Assembly (NCBI GenBank): GCA_012295275.1
Contig: CM022666.1
Coordinates: 8,824,423-8,888,422, forward strand
DNA from: Chrysomallon squamiferum
Taxonomy: Eukaryota > Mollusca > Gastropoda > Neomphalida > Peltospiridae
Direction: 5' to 3'
DNA length: 64,000 nt
The notes under the pieces are model-generated. The model searched no databases and was not told where the DNA came from. It was given only the letters and a program-made list of their open reading frames with translations. Of this stretch, positions 1-12,781 are shown one piece after another; position 1 is the first letter of the stretch; each line of letters starts with the position of its first letter. The translations under genes were made by a program, and so were the position numbers.

Positions 1-599
1 TTTTAATGAATTTTATTTATAAATTAAATTATCTAAAATGCTAAATTAGTGAAAAACGTTTAAAACTCTTCAGAGATGACCAGATACTTGATATTCCAAC
101 ACATACAAACTTTACAGCCAAATCAAATGGACAAATAAAGACTAAGAAACCACAAAAACACGACATACTAATACATAATAATATATGCATACTTCCGAAC
201 ACAATAAAATTTGCAACAGAATGAAGGCTGTAGATACATATCAGAAAAAGACCAATGATACTTTTTTTGTTTTCATAAATCTCAACATGTTGCCAAATAT
301 CATTGAATTTCCTAAACCAAATCAGAACAGCGTGACAGCTATAATTATATTGCGATATTAATATTATATTGATCATTTCTACCTGACTGCACTTTTGATC
401 CAGGTGTTGCTAATAATTGCCAGGCGGTTCTGCAAGTGACCGCCAAAAATTGATTTGCGTTTAATGAATTTACTGAACATCTCTCTAACACAATACGCAA
501 CACGACCTGCAGGTATGAAGCGAGTATACACGTTCACCTATAAGTCGAACAAATAGGCATTTTGATTGTAATTACAATTAACATGTACGACTAGTACGC
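1..599. other. AT-rich stretch, no gene seen
   Basis: No open frame here resembles a known protein and the frames are short and AT-driven. From about 510 onward, degenerate copies of the 29-bp unit that follows can be recognised (gagtatacacg, agtacgcaaagtgacctgt), so the array grades into this flank. Confidence 0.6.
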
Positions 600-846
600 A
601 AAGTGACCTGTAAGTGCAATGAGTATGCAAGTTGACTATTAAGTGCAGTGAGTACGAAAGTTGACTATTAAGTGCAATGAGTACGCAAGTTGACTATTAA
701 GTGCAGTAAGTACGAAAGTTGACTATTAAGTGCAATGAGTATGCAAGTTGACTATTAAGTGCAGTGAGTACGCAAGTTGACTATTAAGTGCAGTAAGTAC
801 GAAAGTTCACCTGTTAGTGCAGTGAGTACGCAAGCTGACCTGTTAG
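600..846. repeat. 29-bp minisatellite, about 8 copies
   Basis: Units begin at 612, 641, 670, 699, 728, 757, 786 and 815, an exact 29-bp period. The core reads aagtgcaRtgagtaYgMaag followed by ttgactatt. Two subtypes alternate, one with gagtacgcaag and one with (a/g)agtacgaaag. The last unit differs most (tagtgc, ctgacctgtt). No coding potential. Confidence 0.92.
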
Positions 847-2076
847 ATATTTGATCTAAGAATAAGATTACGCACATTGACCTGTAACTACAACAATGTA
901 AAATTATGTATAAATATACTGAATATATATATATAAAACATACATAATAAGTAAACCTACCTATATGTATACTTAGTACATAATATGAATTATCAAAATA
1001 CATAAGTTAACCTATAACTAAAAACAAACATATCATAGTATACATAAACACAAAACAAATCTACAAAATAGTATAGTGCATTAACGCATAATGTATTCAT
1101 AAAATGTAATATAATGACAACATGAACTATCAGTATAATGTTATATACACGTTATAACCGTAATCTTAGCTGGTATGTACTAAATATATAAAACAGGTCT
1201 GTAAAACTACTGAACGTCAAAGCGTATCGAGAATACAAAAAATATGATGTAATATTGTAAGCCTAGTTATTGAGTAACTTTGTTCATGGACATCAAGTAG
1301 CAATCAATACACATTATCAACAAGCTGATGATTTGTTAATTGAGTCTTAGGTTTGTCTGGCTCAGGGACTTGCAGAAATGTGATACAGTGAAGTAAAATA
1401 AACATCCTGTTATGGCTTTACTGAGTATGTGTTAAATGGGAGTACTAAATAATAATAATGAAAAAAAGATGTTGTAGACAAACGTTTACACACGCACCCA
1501 TATAAAACTATATACACACATACATATACATACATACATACATACATATATGAAAACATACATACATACACACACACAAACACATGCACAAACACATACC
1601 ACATATACATACAACCTACACATCATATATCTACAAACACACATACATACATATACATACATAATTAAATACATATGAAATAAAGTATAAATAAAGAAAA
1701 GGGGATAGCAATATTTGTAATTAAACCATTAATAAATATATCAACCACCAAAATATCAAATACATAAAAAAGAAAAAAAAAAAAAAAAAAGGCAAGAATA
1801 GATTTTCAGTTTAGAATCCTCTCAATTTATGATCCAAGGGGAAGAACCCTCGAATATGTTCCAAAGCGAACTTTAATAATTTGCAGTTGTTTCCCTTGCA
1901 CTGTAAAATCAATTTCGGAACTAACGCAGTTAAGTGTAGAGGATTAAGACCTTACCAGTCATAGTTAATATGTGTTTGTGTTTGTCTTGTGTGGTATTGT
2001 GTTCATTTCCTGTTGTTATTCGAATGTTTTTTGTTTTTTTTTCTTTGCTGCTGGATATTTATTTTTATTATTAATA
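847..2076. other. AT-rich non-genic DNA with CATA/CA tracts
   Basis: Contains a CATA/CA-rich tract at about 1515-1665 and an A-run near 1773-1790. Open frames across it are low-complexity translations of the repeats. No gene, RNA or transposon end was recognised. Confidence 0.6.
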
Positions 2077-2108
2077 TTATTATTCTTTTTTATTATTATT
2101 CTTTTTTA

Positions 2109-2171
<63 letters not shown>

Positions 2172-2183
2172 TTTTTTTTTTTA

Positions 2184-2235
<52 letters not shown>
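2077..2235. repeat. (T)n / (ATT)n low-complexity tract
   Basis: T-runs of 30 and more than 40 bases flank an (ATT)n block near 2145-2170. Poly-Phe and poly-Lys frames here are artefacts. Confidence 0.9.
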
Positions 2236-2236
<1 letters not shown>

Positions 2237-2460
2237 ATGGCAAAGCAAAAAAGCAAAATAATACGGAAAAGATAATAAGTGAAAAAGAAATACATACTTA
2301 TTTTAAATAACAATATCACTTGACACCAGTGTTGTGCTTTTAAAATTAAGTGTGTTTTAAATTGCCTAGTTTTATAAAACATTAATTTATCACTACATTG
2401 TATCGTTAAAAATGTCCAGATAATATAAATATTTATGTTCATGTATGTGTGAGTGTGTTG

Positions 2461-3035
<575 letters not shown>

Positions 3036-3037
3036 TT

Positions 3038-3084
<47 letters not shown>

Positions 3085-3186
3085 TAATATAGTAGTATAG
3101 TAGTAGTAGTAGTAGTAGTAGTAATAATGATAATAATAATAATAATAATAACAACTACAACAACAACAACAGCAATAACAATAAAC
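3036..3186. repeat. (TTTA)n then (TAG)n/(TAA)n/(ACA)n
   Basis: A pure TTTA array (about 3036-3086) is followed by tandem trinucleotides that change from TAG to TAA to ACA. Confidence 0.93.
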
Positions 3187-3494
3187 AATAGAAATACTAA
3201 ACAATAATCTTTAAGGTGAGGTTGTGTCATAGGAACACTGAAATAAATTAGGACTTAAATTTTTTTTAAATAAAATAGCACACCTCCGTTATTCATCAGT
3301 GATATATAAAAAATAAAATAGCATGCACGTTTTAAACAAACTAATTTTTCACTTTTACAGAACAGCAATAGCGAATTGATAAATGTAAGGGAAGTAATAC
3401 TGTTCGCACTGACGGTAACATCGAACATGGGTTATCTCTCTTGAAGTATTAACATTATCATAACTATTATTATTAATATAATTATCATCATCAT
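3187..3494. other. AT-rich spacer, nothing recognised
   Basis: Single-copy AT-rich sequence without recognisable features. Confidence 0.5.
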
Positions 3495-3496
3495 TA

Positions 3497-3548
<52 letters not shown>

Positions 3549-3549
3549 T
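3495..3549. repeat. (ATT)n microsatellite
   Basis: About 18 uninterrupted ATT units. Confidence 0.95.
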
Positions 3550-4103
3550 ATTTTTAATTTTATGTTGTTGTTGTTGTGGTCGTTATTGTAAACATATTTT
3601 ATGTTATCATGATTAGCAAAAACAAAATATTGTGTGAAATATTTTCAGCAATAATTAAATTCATAAATTCTTTGAAAATATTTTACAGAACTGTAGTGAA
3701 AAAGAATAATAAAACGTTCAAATTAAATATTACTGTACAATCTTATAAAACACAAATTGTATTTACTGAATACTGATTATAATATAAATTATTTCACTAT
3801 ACAAGTGTCCTTTTCACTTCATTAGTTATAATTTAAATAACACATAATAAATATAATCCAACGTTAAAAATAAGGAAACATATTTGTTTTTAATGTGATT
3901 TATTTCAGCAGTCTCTTTTCTTTTCTTTCTTTCTTTTTTTTTTTTTTTTCTCATTTTAATAATATTTAATTAGTCAGTTATAATTTTTTTATAAAAAAAT
4001 AACATTTATTTATTTATTTATGTAGTTATCTATTTATTTACTTTTATTTATTTATTTATTTATTTTTATTTTTTTATTTTTTTTGTTTTTATTTATTTTT
4101 TTT

Positions 4104-4134
<31 letters not shown>

Positions 4135-4557
4135 TTTTCGATTATGATTTCGTTTATTTTTCTATCATGTTTTTCACTTTATCTTTGTATTATTATTTTA
4201 TAACATTTTGTTTATTTCATTTTCATCGATGTTCGTGTATATAATTTGGGAGGTGCGCAAACAATATGTGAAGCATGTAACGTTTCTTATTTTGCTATTA
4301 AATAAACAAACAATCGCTTGGTAAATTTAGGGAATTGCCCATTCAAATACTGTACAATTTATACATTACACCATTCAGCAATTATATAATTTGATAAAGT
4401 AATAAATAAATAAATAACAAATAAATGAATAAATAAATAAATAAAATTTCTACTTACGTCTCTGAAATACCGACACGGTAAATCCAAAAAGTAAATGAAA
4501 TCTATACAAACCAATGTTATTATGTTATAATATATAATAATAATTGTAATCTGTTTA
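3550..4557. other. AT-rich DNA with (TTTA)n and (AAAT)n arrays
   Basis: Interrupted (TTTA)n lies at about 4000-4138 and (AAAT)n at about 4399-4446, with single-copy AT-rich DNA between. No gene seen. Confidence 0.65.
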
Positions 4558-4586
4558 TGACGTCATAATGTGTGACCTTTAACCTT
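4558..4586 (+). promoter_or_regulatory. CRE palindrome plus DR1-like site (copy A)
   Basis: TGACGTCA at 4558-4565 is followed 15 bp on (start to start) by TGACCTTTAACCTT. The reverse complement of the latter contains AGGTTA-A-AGGTCA, a direct repeat with 1-bp spacing of the kind bound by HNF4/RXR/COUP-type nuclear receptors. The same arrangement recurs at 17011 and 33677. Function is inferred from motif match only. Confidence 0.4.
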
Positions 4587-5421
4587 TATCCTTATGTCGC
4601 AAACCATTTTAAATATTAAATTTTGCAGGTAAATAAATAAAAACCTACACAGAAAATACATGAGCAAAATAAATAAGTAAGTAAAATAAAATCATAAAAT
4701 AAAGAAATTCAAAAAAGTATTATTATTCATTTCATGCGCAAAGTAAGTAAATAAGTAGGTTAAGTAAGGAAGTAAACATATAAACAAACTAAAGTGACAT
4801 TTTGTTTTTGTTTTGTTTTGTTTTTGTTTATTGTATTTTCATTTACTTAATTTAGTTTTGTCTGCATTTGTATTTTTATTTATGAAATTGTTTGTTTTCT
4901 TACATTTTTATTTCAGTTTGTTATTTTATTTTTTATTTTTTTATTTTTTTTATATATTATTAATTATTTGATTTCATTTCTAAACTATGTCTATATTATA
5001 TATATATATATAATTATTTTATTTCATTTTTTTTTTTTTCAGTTAAAACGATTTTCAATTTCTAACATATCTGTTTATATTTTTCTTTATTACTTTTTAA
5101 TTTACATTTCATTTACTGCTGACGCCGCTGTTAAGTTGCTGCTTCAGTAAAACGCGACGTTGTCGTTTAATAAAACTATGGATCAACGAAACTAAATAAT
5201 AAAATAACCTTTTAAAAACCGGTCACGTTCGACTGAACACAATATTAACGTCGTAAATTCAAAAAGCATGCATGAAGCGTAAAAATTCATAATTTTACGC
5301 ATAATGTATTATGCATGCTTTTAATGTTGTATATCATTTTGTTGACAATTATGTAAATTATTAATTTTCATACGGCCACCCTAGAAAGAAGAAATTTAAA
5401 TAATAATAACGACAACGATGA

Positions 5422-5461
<40 letters not shown>

Positions 5462-5686
5462 CGATTAATTAATTAAATTAAAATCAAATAAAATAAACAA
5501 GTAGAATTAATTATATAATTATATGCTTCTTCATCTGACAGTAAAATGTTTATCATTTAATAATTAGAGGCATTTTAACTAGAAATATTCAGGAGCGGAC
5601 TAGTAGTAAAATCCTAGATGGGGTCGTTAATAATCCAAAGGTTCTCTTATAGAGAATTTTGTTATTATGTCTCTCTGCCTCTTTCC

Positions 5687-5690
<4 letters not shown>
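4587..5690. other. AT-rich DNA with (AAAT)n and a long imperfect hairpin
   Basis: Contains a nested inverted repeat (5262-5322, listed separately) and an (AAAT)n array at about 5424-5460. No gene was recognised. The frame around 4968-5150 is repeat-driven. Confidence 0.55.
5262..5322. repeat. Nested inverted repeat / hairpin
   Basis: The outer 12-bp arms AAAAGCATGCAT (5262-5273) and ATGCATGCTTTT (5311-5322) are perfect complements. Inside them GCGTAAAA pairs with TTTTACGC. The result is a hairpin of about 61 nt. It could be a small palindromic MITE remnant or a structured RNA; the sequence alone does not decide. Confidence 0.75.

Positions 5691-5762
<72 letters not shown>
5691..5762. repeat. 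(GT)n microsatellite
   Basis: About 35 uninterrupted GT units. Confidence 0.97.
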
Positions 5763-5765
<3 letters not shown>

Positions 5766-5854
5766 TTATTTATTTATTTTTCATATTATTACTGGTTATT
5801 TTTTTATAGTTTATTATGCATGATTCTTTCTCTTTTTCTTTCCTTTTTCTTTAC

Positions 5855-5947
<93 letters not shown>

Positions 5948-5955
5948 CATCTATC
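5855..5955. repeat. (TATG)n(TCTA)n compound tetranucleotide
   Basis: TATG units change to TCTA units at about 5886 and continue to about 5955 with one CCAT interruption. Confidence 0.95.
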
Positions 5956-6260
5956 AACAGTATTTATTTATTTATTTATTGAGTGATTGATAATCACTAT
6001 AACCATCATCATCAAGTCTTCTGTTCTGTTTAATTTGCCAGTCACTGTGGTTGTGTGTATTTAACTCGTCACGTACACTAACACTTATGACAGCCGGTTT
6101 CGACTCCTCACTCTGGCTATAAATAAAATTTCACTGCAGTTTAATGGGACACTCAGCTGTGTTACTTTGTCACTCCCCCGTCACCACTCACCCGTAAAGA
6201 GTTAATTTCAGTGTAAACTGAGGATGGGAAGTTACAACAGTAAGACTGCTGTCATAAATC

Positions 6261-6291
<31 letters not shown>

Positions 6292-6604
6292 AACAGATGG
6301 TGGTAGTACACAGGTGGTCGTAATACAAAGAAGGTTGTAATACAAAAAAATGATTGTAATACAAAGATTTTTGTAATATAGAGATGGTTGTAACACTAAG
6401 GTATAACAGTAAGGCCTAATTAATAACAATATGATTATGTGATGTTGGTAATAGTCAAGTGGTTGCCATGAGTAATAATTGTTATATCAGGATGTTGGTG
6501 ACAATAAATTTGTAAATTAAAGGTTTTGTCATACAGTACTGCTAATATTAATATAATATATTAATATAATATGATGGCTGAAACGATGTGCTGGTATTAG
6601 AAAA
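5956..6604. other. Single-copy DNA with a T-run
   Basis: A T-run lies at about 6268-6290. The 6040-6240 segment is less AT-rich but has no supported open frame. No gene recognised. Confidence 0.5.
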
Positions 6605-6887
6605 TTGGTTGTGTATGGAAGAGTATGGTATTTATATGGTGGTGATAGTAAATTGGTTGTGTATAGAAGAGTAAGGTATTTATATGTGGTGATAGTCAGT
6701 TGGTTGTGTATGGAAGAGTATGGTATTTATATGTGGTGATAGTCAGTTGGTTGTGTATGGAAGAGTAAGGTATTTATATGTGGTGACAGTAAATTGGTTG
6801 TGTATAGAAGAGTATGGTATTTATATGTGGTGATAGTCAGTTGGTTGTGTATGGAAGAGTATGGTATTTATATGGTGGTGATAGTAC
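6605..6887. repeat. 47-bp minisatellite, 6 copies
   Basis: Units start at 6605, 6653, 6700, 6747, 6794 and 6841 (47-48 bp). Each reads ttggttgtgtatRgaagagt and then aWggtatttatatg(t/g)gg. Copies differ at a few positions, notably agtaaa versus agtcag at the unit end. Confidence 0.92.
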
Positions 6888-9261
6888 GGAAGAATATGGT
6901 ATTACTGATAGGTTGAGGTAAAGTGCTTTCAACAGTATATATAATTATTATAAGAAGATCGTTTACAAACAAGGTTGATCAAGAAAGTATTTGTAACAGC
7001 AGTTAGATTCTCAAAATAATTATATTACAACTGTGTCAATTAAAGTTATGTTTTCCTGACAGTAAGGTAATTGTAATTATAACCGTTATAGAAATAGGTA
7101 ATAATAATAATAATAATAATCATCATCATCATATTTTTGTGACAGTAAATGGTTTAAATAAAAATAAGATGACCGCTACGTTAAATTAACATACACACAC
7201 ATTCATTCATACATATCTATACGTGTATCTAAACATATCTCTATAAATGTATTATTGTCAAATACACTTGATATAATAGCAAAGCGTTTTTAAAGAAAAA
7301 GAAACAAACAGAAGAAGAAGAAGAAAGAAAGAAAAGAAAAAAAAATAGAAAGACATAAACACAGGTATATATATAATTATATACACAGAAGAATTTACTA
7401 AAATCTGTGTATAAAGCAAAGCATTTTGTAAAATGAAAAAAAAAGGTAAAGAAAGAATTAAGAAAAAAACACAAAAAACAACTCACCAGTCAAAACAGTA
7501 TGTCGCCAGTAACGCGCACAGAAGAGGTATTATTAATCCAAAGTAACAGATAATCCGCAGGTGAGAAGTCAAGTTCTTAGCAACTTTAGAGTTGCCGCCC
7601 TTTGGTGTCTCTTTAATCGCGGAGATAAAAACGTGAAATTGAATATTCTGTTAGCCGGTTTGCGCACACGCACGGAATTACCCGATAAATCTGTCACTAA
7701 ATCCACAGCTTACGGAATTACACGAATACGAGGAAAGAAAAAAAACCACCATAATAATAATAATAAATGAGCAAACAGAGAAACGTTGAGAAGTCTTTAG
7801 AACAAGAATGAACGCATATAAATAGGCTTTTATGCACAACATATTAGTTTCTCAGTGCTTTTTTCTTTTTCATTTCTTTTTTTCTTTATTCCTTTTCTTC
7901 ACTGGCTTGACGTTCTAAACATCTATTTTCAGTCTGACGAGAAGTTATAATATCCATACATCAGCTACACAGACACTGAAAAGACGTGACATGTCAGATT
8001 TTACAGTATGGGTGGGCTTCTTTCCAATATCTCGTTTTCGTTTAACCTCTCTTTCTCCTTTCAAAATGAAGGTTGTGCACATCCGCACCGAGAGAAGGAA
8101 TTACTAAATGCGGTTTTATTCTAGCAGAAGGGGAAAGAACTGGACAATAGAAGATGATAGAGTTTATCAAAAATTTAGTCATTTTTAGACACACGAAAAC
8201 ATTCACAAAACATTTGCTAATTTAAAGAGCATATATTTGTGTTAGAAACATATTCATATGTGCTTCGTCCTTGCACCTTTTCAAAACGTTTTGACATTAC
8301 AAAACAAATAGTTTATAAAATATTTAATCCTTTTCTGTACTTTTTATCCATTTCTAAAGACAGCCATATGTGTCTGAAGATTCCAGTGTTATTTATATCC
8401 AGAGGAATGGGTGTGATTGTGTTTCCTTCATGGTTCTTTCTTTCTATCCCTTTCTTTCTTTCTAACCTTTCTTTTTCTCCATTTTTTTTTTTTTTTTTTT
8501 TTGTTTGTGATTTTCGCATTTGATGTGTGAGCTTCGTGGTTATGGTTATTATTTTCTTTTTCTTGACAAATTTGAATATGAGAATAGATACTCCATGAAT
8601 CATTCGGAGAACACATCGATGATAAAAAAAACACTTAACATAAAATAGTCCTCTTGTCAAAAGAAAATAAACTATTAACATTTTGATAAAACATAATTTT
8701 TGAATGACAAGCAATTTCATAACATTTGACAAATGAACCACGTGCGTGTATTCTGTGAAACCAACTCCTCTGTTAAATTCCTCTTAAAGCAACATTCCAA
8801 ACACAACTTGCGTCACGAGTTGTAAGAAATGTACAGTTCTCTTTTCGATCGCTAAAAATCCATAAGTCGAGTTCTTAGCACAGGTAAATTGTGTATTGTG
8901 TGTTTTGATGTGTATTTCCACACGCTTGAAACACTGAACGAGCAAACCCGCCAGTTGTCAAAGCGCAGAAACAAACTGGAAAAACAAAAAATATTATAAA
9001 AAAGAAAACAACGATCGTGTACAAGACAAAACGTCTTCTCCAAACGCCTTAGTATCGAGGCAACATACAAACACCTTTACAGCTAATCAGACTGAGTCAT
9101 GACGATACAATCAGCTGCAGATACACACAGTCGTGTTAAAGCAAAGGAAAATAAATATTCCAATACCATGTTCGTTTCACAAAAGCCTTATAAATAATCA
9201 GAATCACAGCAAATAGAGTTACACGTAAATGTTTCAGTATTAAGAAGGATATAAAAACTTT
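6888..9261. other. Non-genic DNA with scattered microsatellites
   Basis: Holds (AAT)n/(CAT)n at about 7098-7132, purine-rich 7300-7350 and T-rich 8450-8505. More balanced single-copy segments lie near 7560-7740 and 8750-9130. Open frames of 70-140 codons occur in conflicting frames and none resembles a known protein. Confidence 0.55.
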
Positions 9262-9620
9262 GAAACGAATAGAAACAAATATATCAATACTAGGATATTT
9301 CACAAACCTGTTCAGGTTGAAGTAAATTAAATCACAATGTCGACATATCGGATACAAATCGTATCTCGATAGACACAAGCAGTTTCTCGTTACGTAAATG
9401 CAGTCACAATGTCGACAAAATGGATACGAATCGTATCTTAATAGGCACAAGTACTTTGTCGTTACGTAATGCAATCACAATCGACAAAATGGATACGAAT
9501 TATATCTCGATAAATACAAACACTTAATCGTTGACGTAAATGGAATCACAATCTCGACAAAATAGATACAAATCGTATTTCCATAGCTACAAACACTGCC
9601 TTGACTCCAAGTTAATACAG
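9262..9620. repeat. 72-bp tandem repeat with an internal palindrome
   Basis: The string tcacaat recurs at 9333, 9405, 9476 and 9547 (72, 71 and 71 bp apart). Each unit carries gtcgacaaaatggatac plus an inverted repeat that is perfect in one copy (GATACGAATCGTATC, 9423-9437) and slightly degenerate in the others. A weaker copy precedes at about 9262. Non-coding. Confidence 0.8.
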
Positions 9621-10600
9621 ACAAACATTCCTGTACGCAGACAAATGGAAACAAACGTCTCTTGCACCAGCACGACTCACAAACGCCTTCTCGTTGGAGC
9701 TAAATGGAAGCAAAACGGAACAGACGATCCCACGATCAACTACAACTACACGACTGCTAAAAGTTCGTTGTTCTGACTCTTTTGGGAGAATAAAAAAAAA
9801 AACATGTGCTATGACAAAAGTCGAGACAGGCATTATGCTATTGTAAAATGTCGACAAAAGTAAACAATGGCCATTGAAATGCTCGGTGTATTAGTTCCAA
9901 TAGACCTTTTTCAGAAGGTCTAAAGTTTTCGAGGGGAACAGTGGCAAGTAGCTATTGTGAAGCAGAGACAGCATTGTACGTTAACAGCCCGCGCTGAATG
10001 GAGTTATGTGTAAGGGAACAACTTCCACTCAATAGAACGGTGTATATCTTACACTGTATATTGTCTTCGTCTTCAAGTATCGTTTCACAAAAACTGAATG
10101 GCGGCCGACTGGTTTTCCTTTACAATGGCGTATCTTTGTAACCGAGGACGAGCGCTTTTCTCTTTTTCTCAATGCCCAGGAATGTTTCAAATGTGAATTG
10201 GCAAGCTAGGAAATAAAAGAGGTCGTGGTTGTGTTTTTTTTTACTTCTTTTATTTACTTGATTTTTTATTTTTTTTTTCTTGGCTGTAATTCGATATGTA
10301 ATACGGATGTTTTAAATCTATTTCTTTTCTTTTCTAGAAGTCTCCTGTAACAAAAGGTCTAAGTTGTAAGATTTTCAACGTTGGGTGACCAACAGTTTGT
10401 GGTTGCTTGTCAAGATATCTGTATATTTTTTTTTAAAGAAATGACTGAAAAGCAGAAGACAGAAAAAGAAAAGTAAACATGTTAAATTTAAGAGATACTG
10501 TAGCGGTGTAACTGAAATGTTTCGCCTGTGAAAAAATGCTTTCTGTTATACATCATATGACCGAAACAGTATAGTGAAAAACTGCAGTACTCTTCTTTAT

Positions 10601-10602
<2 letters not shown>
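9621..10602. other. Single-copy island, no gene identified
   Basis: More GC than its surroundings (9620-10220). It contains an 8-bp-stem hairpin, TAGACCTT (9901-9908) with AAGGTCTA (9915-9922). Short overlapping frames on both strands do not resemble known proteins. Possible regulatory island (inference). Confidence 0.4.

Positions 10603-10671
<69 letters not shown>
10603..10671. repeat. (CT)n microsatellite
   Basis: About 34 CT units. Confidence 0.97.
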
Positions 10672-10673
<2 letters not shown>

Positions 10674-12479
10674 TAGTTTTTCTTCTTTCTCTTTCTCTCC
10701 TTTCATTTTCACTTTTCTTTATTTTTTCTCTTTAAGTCTATTTCTTTCTGTCTCCTTCCTTCCTGTAGTTTTATTCATTATCTTTTTGTTATTTCCTATC
10801 ATAACACAATTATACAAAAAATGGGGGATAACAACATAATTCGTCAATATTAAAATGTTTTCCCCAGTTTCAATAACAAAAATTAACTCACCATAATAAT
10901 AATAATAATAAATAAATAAAAACAACACATGACCTTTGATGGCTGCACAGAAATTAATACACAAATAATGAAATCTGCCTCAAAATACGACGGTATTGGA
11001 TTTGAAAGATGTATATTAAATTTCACTTCTTTATATTTATGAAGTTTATGGTTAAACATTTTTTATAATATATGTTTTGATATGTCTGTTTTGTTCGGGT
11101 GTGTCAGTATTTTTTTTATTTAATGTGTTTTTTTTCTTTTTTTTCCACTGTATGTACTTTTTTATGTGTCTTAAGATATGTATATTTATGACTTCACTGT
11201 AATAAAAGTTGGTGGTGGTGTAGTAGTACTTGTAGTAGTAGTAGCAGTAGTATCGTACTTGTAGTAATAATAGTGGTAGTAACTTAAGAAATATTATTAT
11301 TATTACTATTAGTAGTACTAGTGATAGTAGTAGTGTTACTAGTAATAGTAGTAGTAGTAGTAGTTGTTGCAGTAATAGTAGTAATAGTAGTTAAAGTGGT
11401 TGTAGTACATGTATATAGCAAAGGTTTCAGTACAGTGTGTATGTGCGTACGTATTTGCGTACTTATATGTATGTTTATAAATATTTATTTAGTTAGTTAG
11501 ATAGTATTGGTGGTGGTGGTGGTAGGTGTTGCTGCTGTAATAGCAGTATGTTAAGTTGTGGTAGTAGTAGCAGTCTCGGTTATATTGTTTGTAATCCAGA
11601 TAGTTTCAGGATTATGGACTGTGTCTGAAAATGTGTGGCTGTTTGTGTATTACTGATTTTTGTAAGTGTATAAGTATGCATATTTATGTTTGTTAAATTC
11701 TTTGTGTATATTTTTTAATTCTGTTCTCTATGTGAATATATCTGAGTATGATTTCTTATTGTTGTGCAAACGCTCACCAGAGATTTCTGTGTTCATGAAT
11801 TATTTAATAAATTTCAATGTATTTTTTATGCTGTCTTTAGCTTTTTATTGTTCGCTTTTAGTTCCGTCACGATATACAACTGTAAGAATATTAATATTGT
11901 CTCTGACAGATACAGTGCAGGCATAACGATATTTAGATGGTTTTAAGATCTTTAAAGTTAGGTAATAAAACGGAAGGCGTACGGAGGTACAAGAGAGAAT
12001 ATTAAATAAATATGAAAACGAAGGGGAACTGGATAAATATATATAGATATATATAGATATATATTATAATCAAACAATGAAAAGCGGGCGGTGTGTGGAA
12101 ATAAGACTACCGTAGTCTCTCACTGAAATGGAGGGTGTAGTTGTATAAGAAAAATATATTTTATTAAGTGAAGGAAATGGAGAGGTACACAGGGACAAAA
12201 GAGAACACTCTGTTCAATGAAAGAAATGTAGAGGGTACATGAGTACTAAACTTATTCATATTTCAATGACTGTTTTGTTGTTGTTCGCTATCGTTACTAA
12301 TATAAACGTTTAAACTATTTTTATAAATTTTTTTGTTTGTTTGTTTTGTTCTCTTAACATATAAATCATTTGAATCCATTTGCAATATTGACTACAATGG
12401 CATTTATGGGTTACAGGCATAACCAAGCCTTATTTAAATTACTTGAACTATTGTTATTATTATTTATATTTATTTTTTT
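10672..12479. other. AT-rich DNA with degenerate TAG/GTA triplets
   Basis: 11210-11400 and 11505-11575 are imperfect TAG/GTA/GGT triplet tracts; the rest is AT-rich single-copy DNA. The frame at 11666-11926 (+) has no recognisable domain and lies in low-complexity sequence, so it is not called as a gene. Confidence 0.55.
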
Positions 12480-12585
12480 AACTGAAGTAAGTTTCTAGTG
12501 AGATAGCTGTTAGAAACACAGCGGTCTAACGTGTTGAAATCACGGACTTACTGACAGTAAAGGGATCGAATCGTGAGAGCGGATT
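12480..12585 (+). mobile_element. Possible tRNA-derived SINE fragment
   Basis: gtgagatagctgttagaaac followed by a downstream GGATCGAATCG resembles the A-box/B-box layout of a tRNA-derived SINE head (B-box consensus GGTTCRANNCC). No tail or target-site duplication could be delimited. Confidence 0.28.
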
Positions 12586-12657
12586 TGTTTTTTAATTCTT
12601 TGTTTGATTTCTGTGTGCGTGTGTGCGTTCCTGTGTGTTTCATGGATAACAAGACAG

Positions 12658-12660
<3 letters not shown>

Positions 12661-12735
<75 letters not shown>
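12661..12735. repeat. (GA)n microsatellite
   Basis: About 37 GA units. Confidence 0.97.
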
Positions 12736-12741
<6 letters not shown>

Positions 12742-12773
12742 AGAAATTTCACTTACCGAACAACAGAATCTTC

Positions 12774-12781
12774 TGACGTCA
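12774..12781. promoter_or_regulatory. CRE palindrome TGACGTCA
   Basis: Perfect CREB/ATF-type octamer in non-genic DNA just after the GA repeat; one of ten in the window. Confidence 0.3.

Noticed and set aside
5691-5955. CRISPR-like regularity in tandem repeats
   Set aside because: These are di- and tetranucleotide microsatellites without spacers, in a eukaryotic sequence.
9901-9922. Short hairpin TAGACCTT-TTTCAG-AAGGTCTA as a terminator or structured RNA
   Set aside because: An 8-bp stem without a T-run or conserved context is not enough; hairpins of this size arise by chance.
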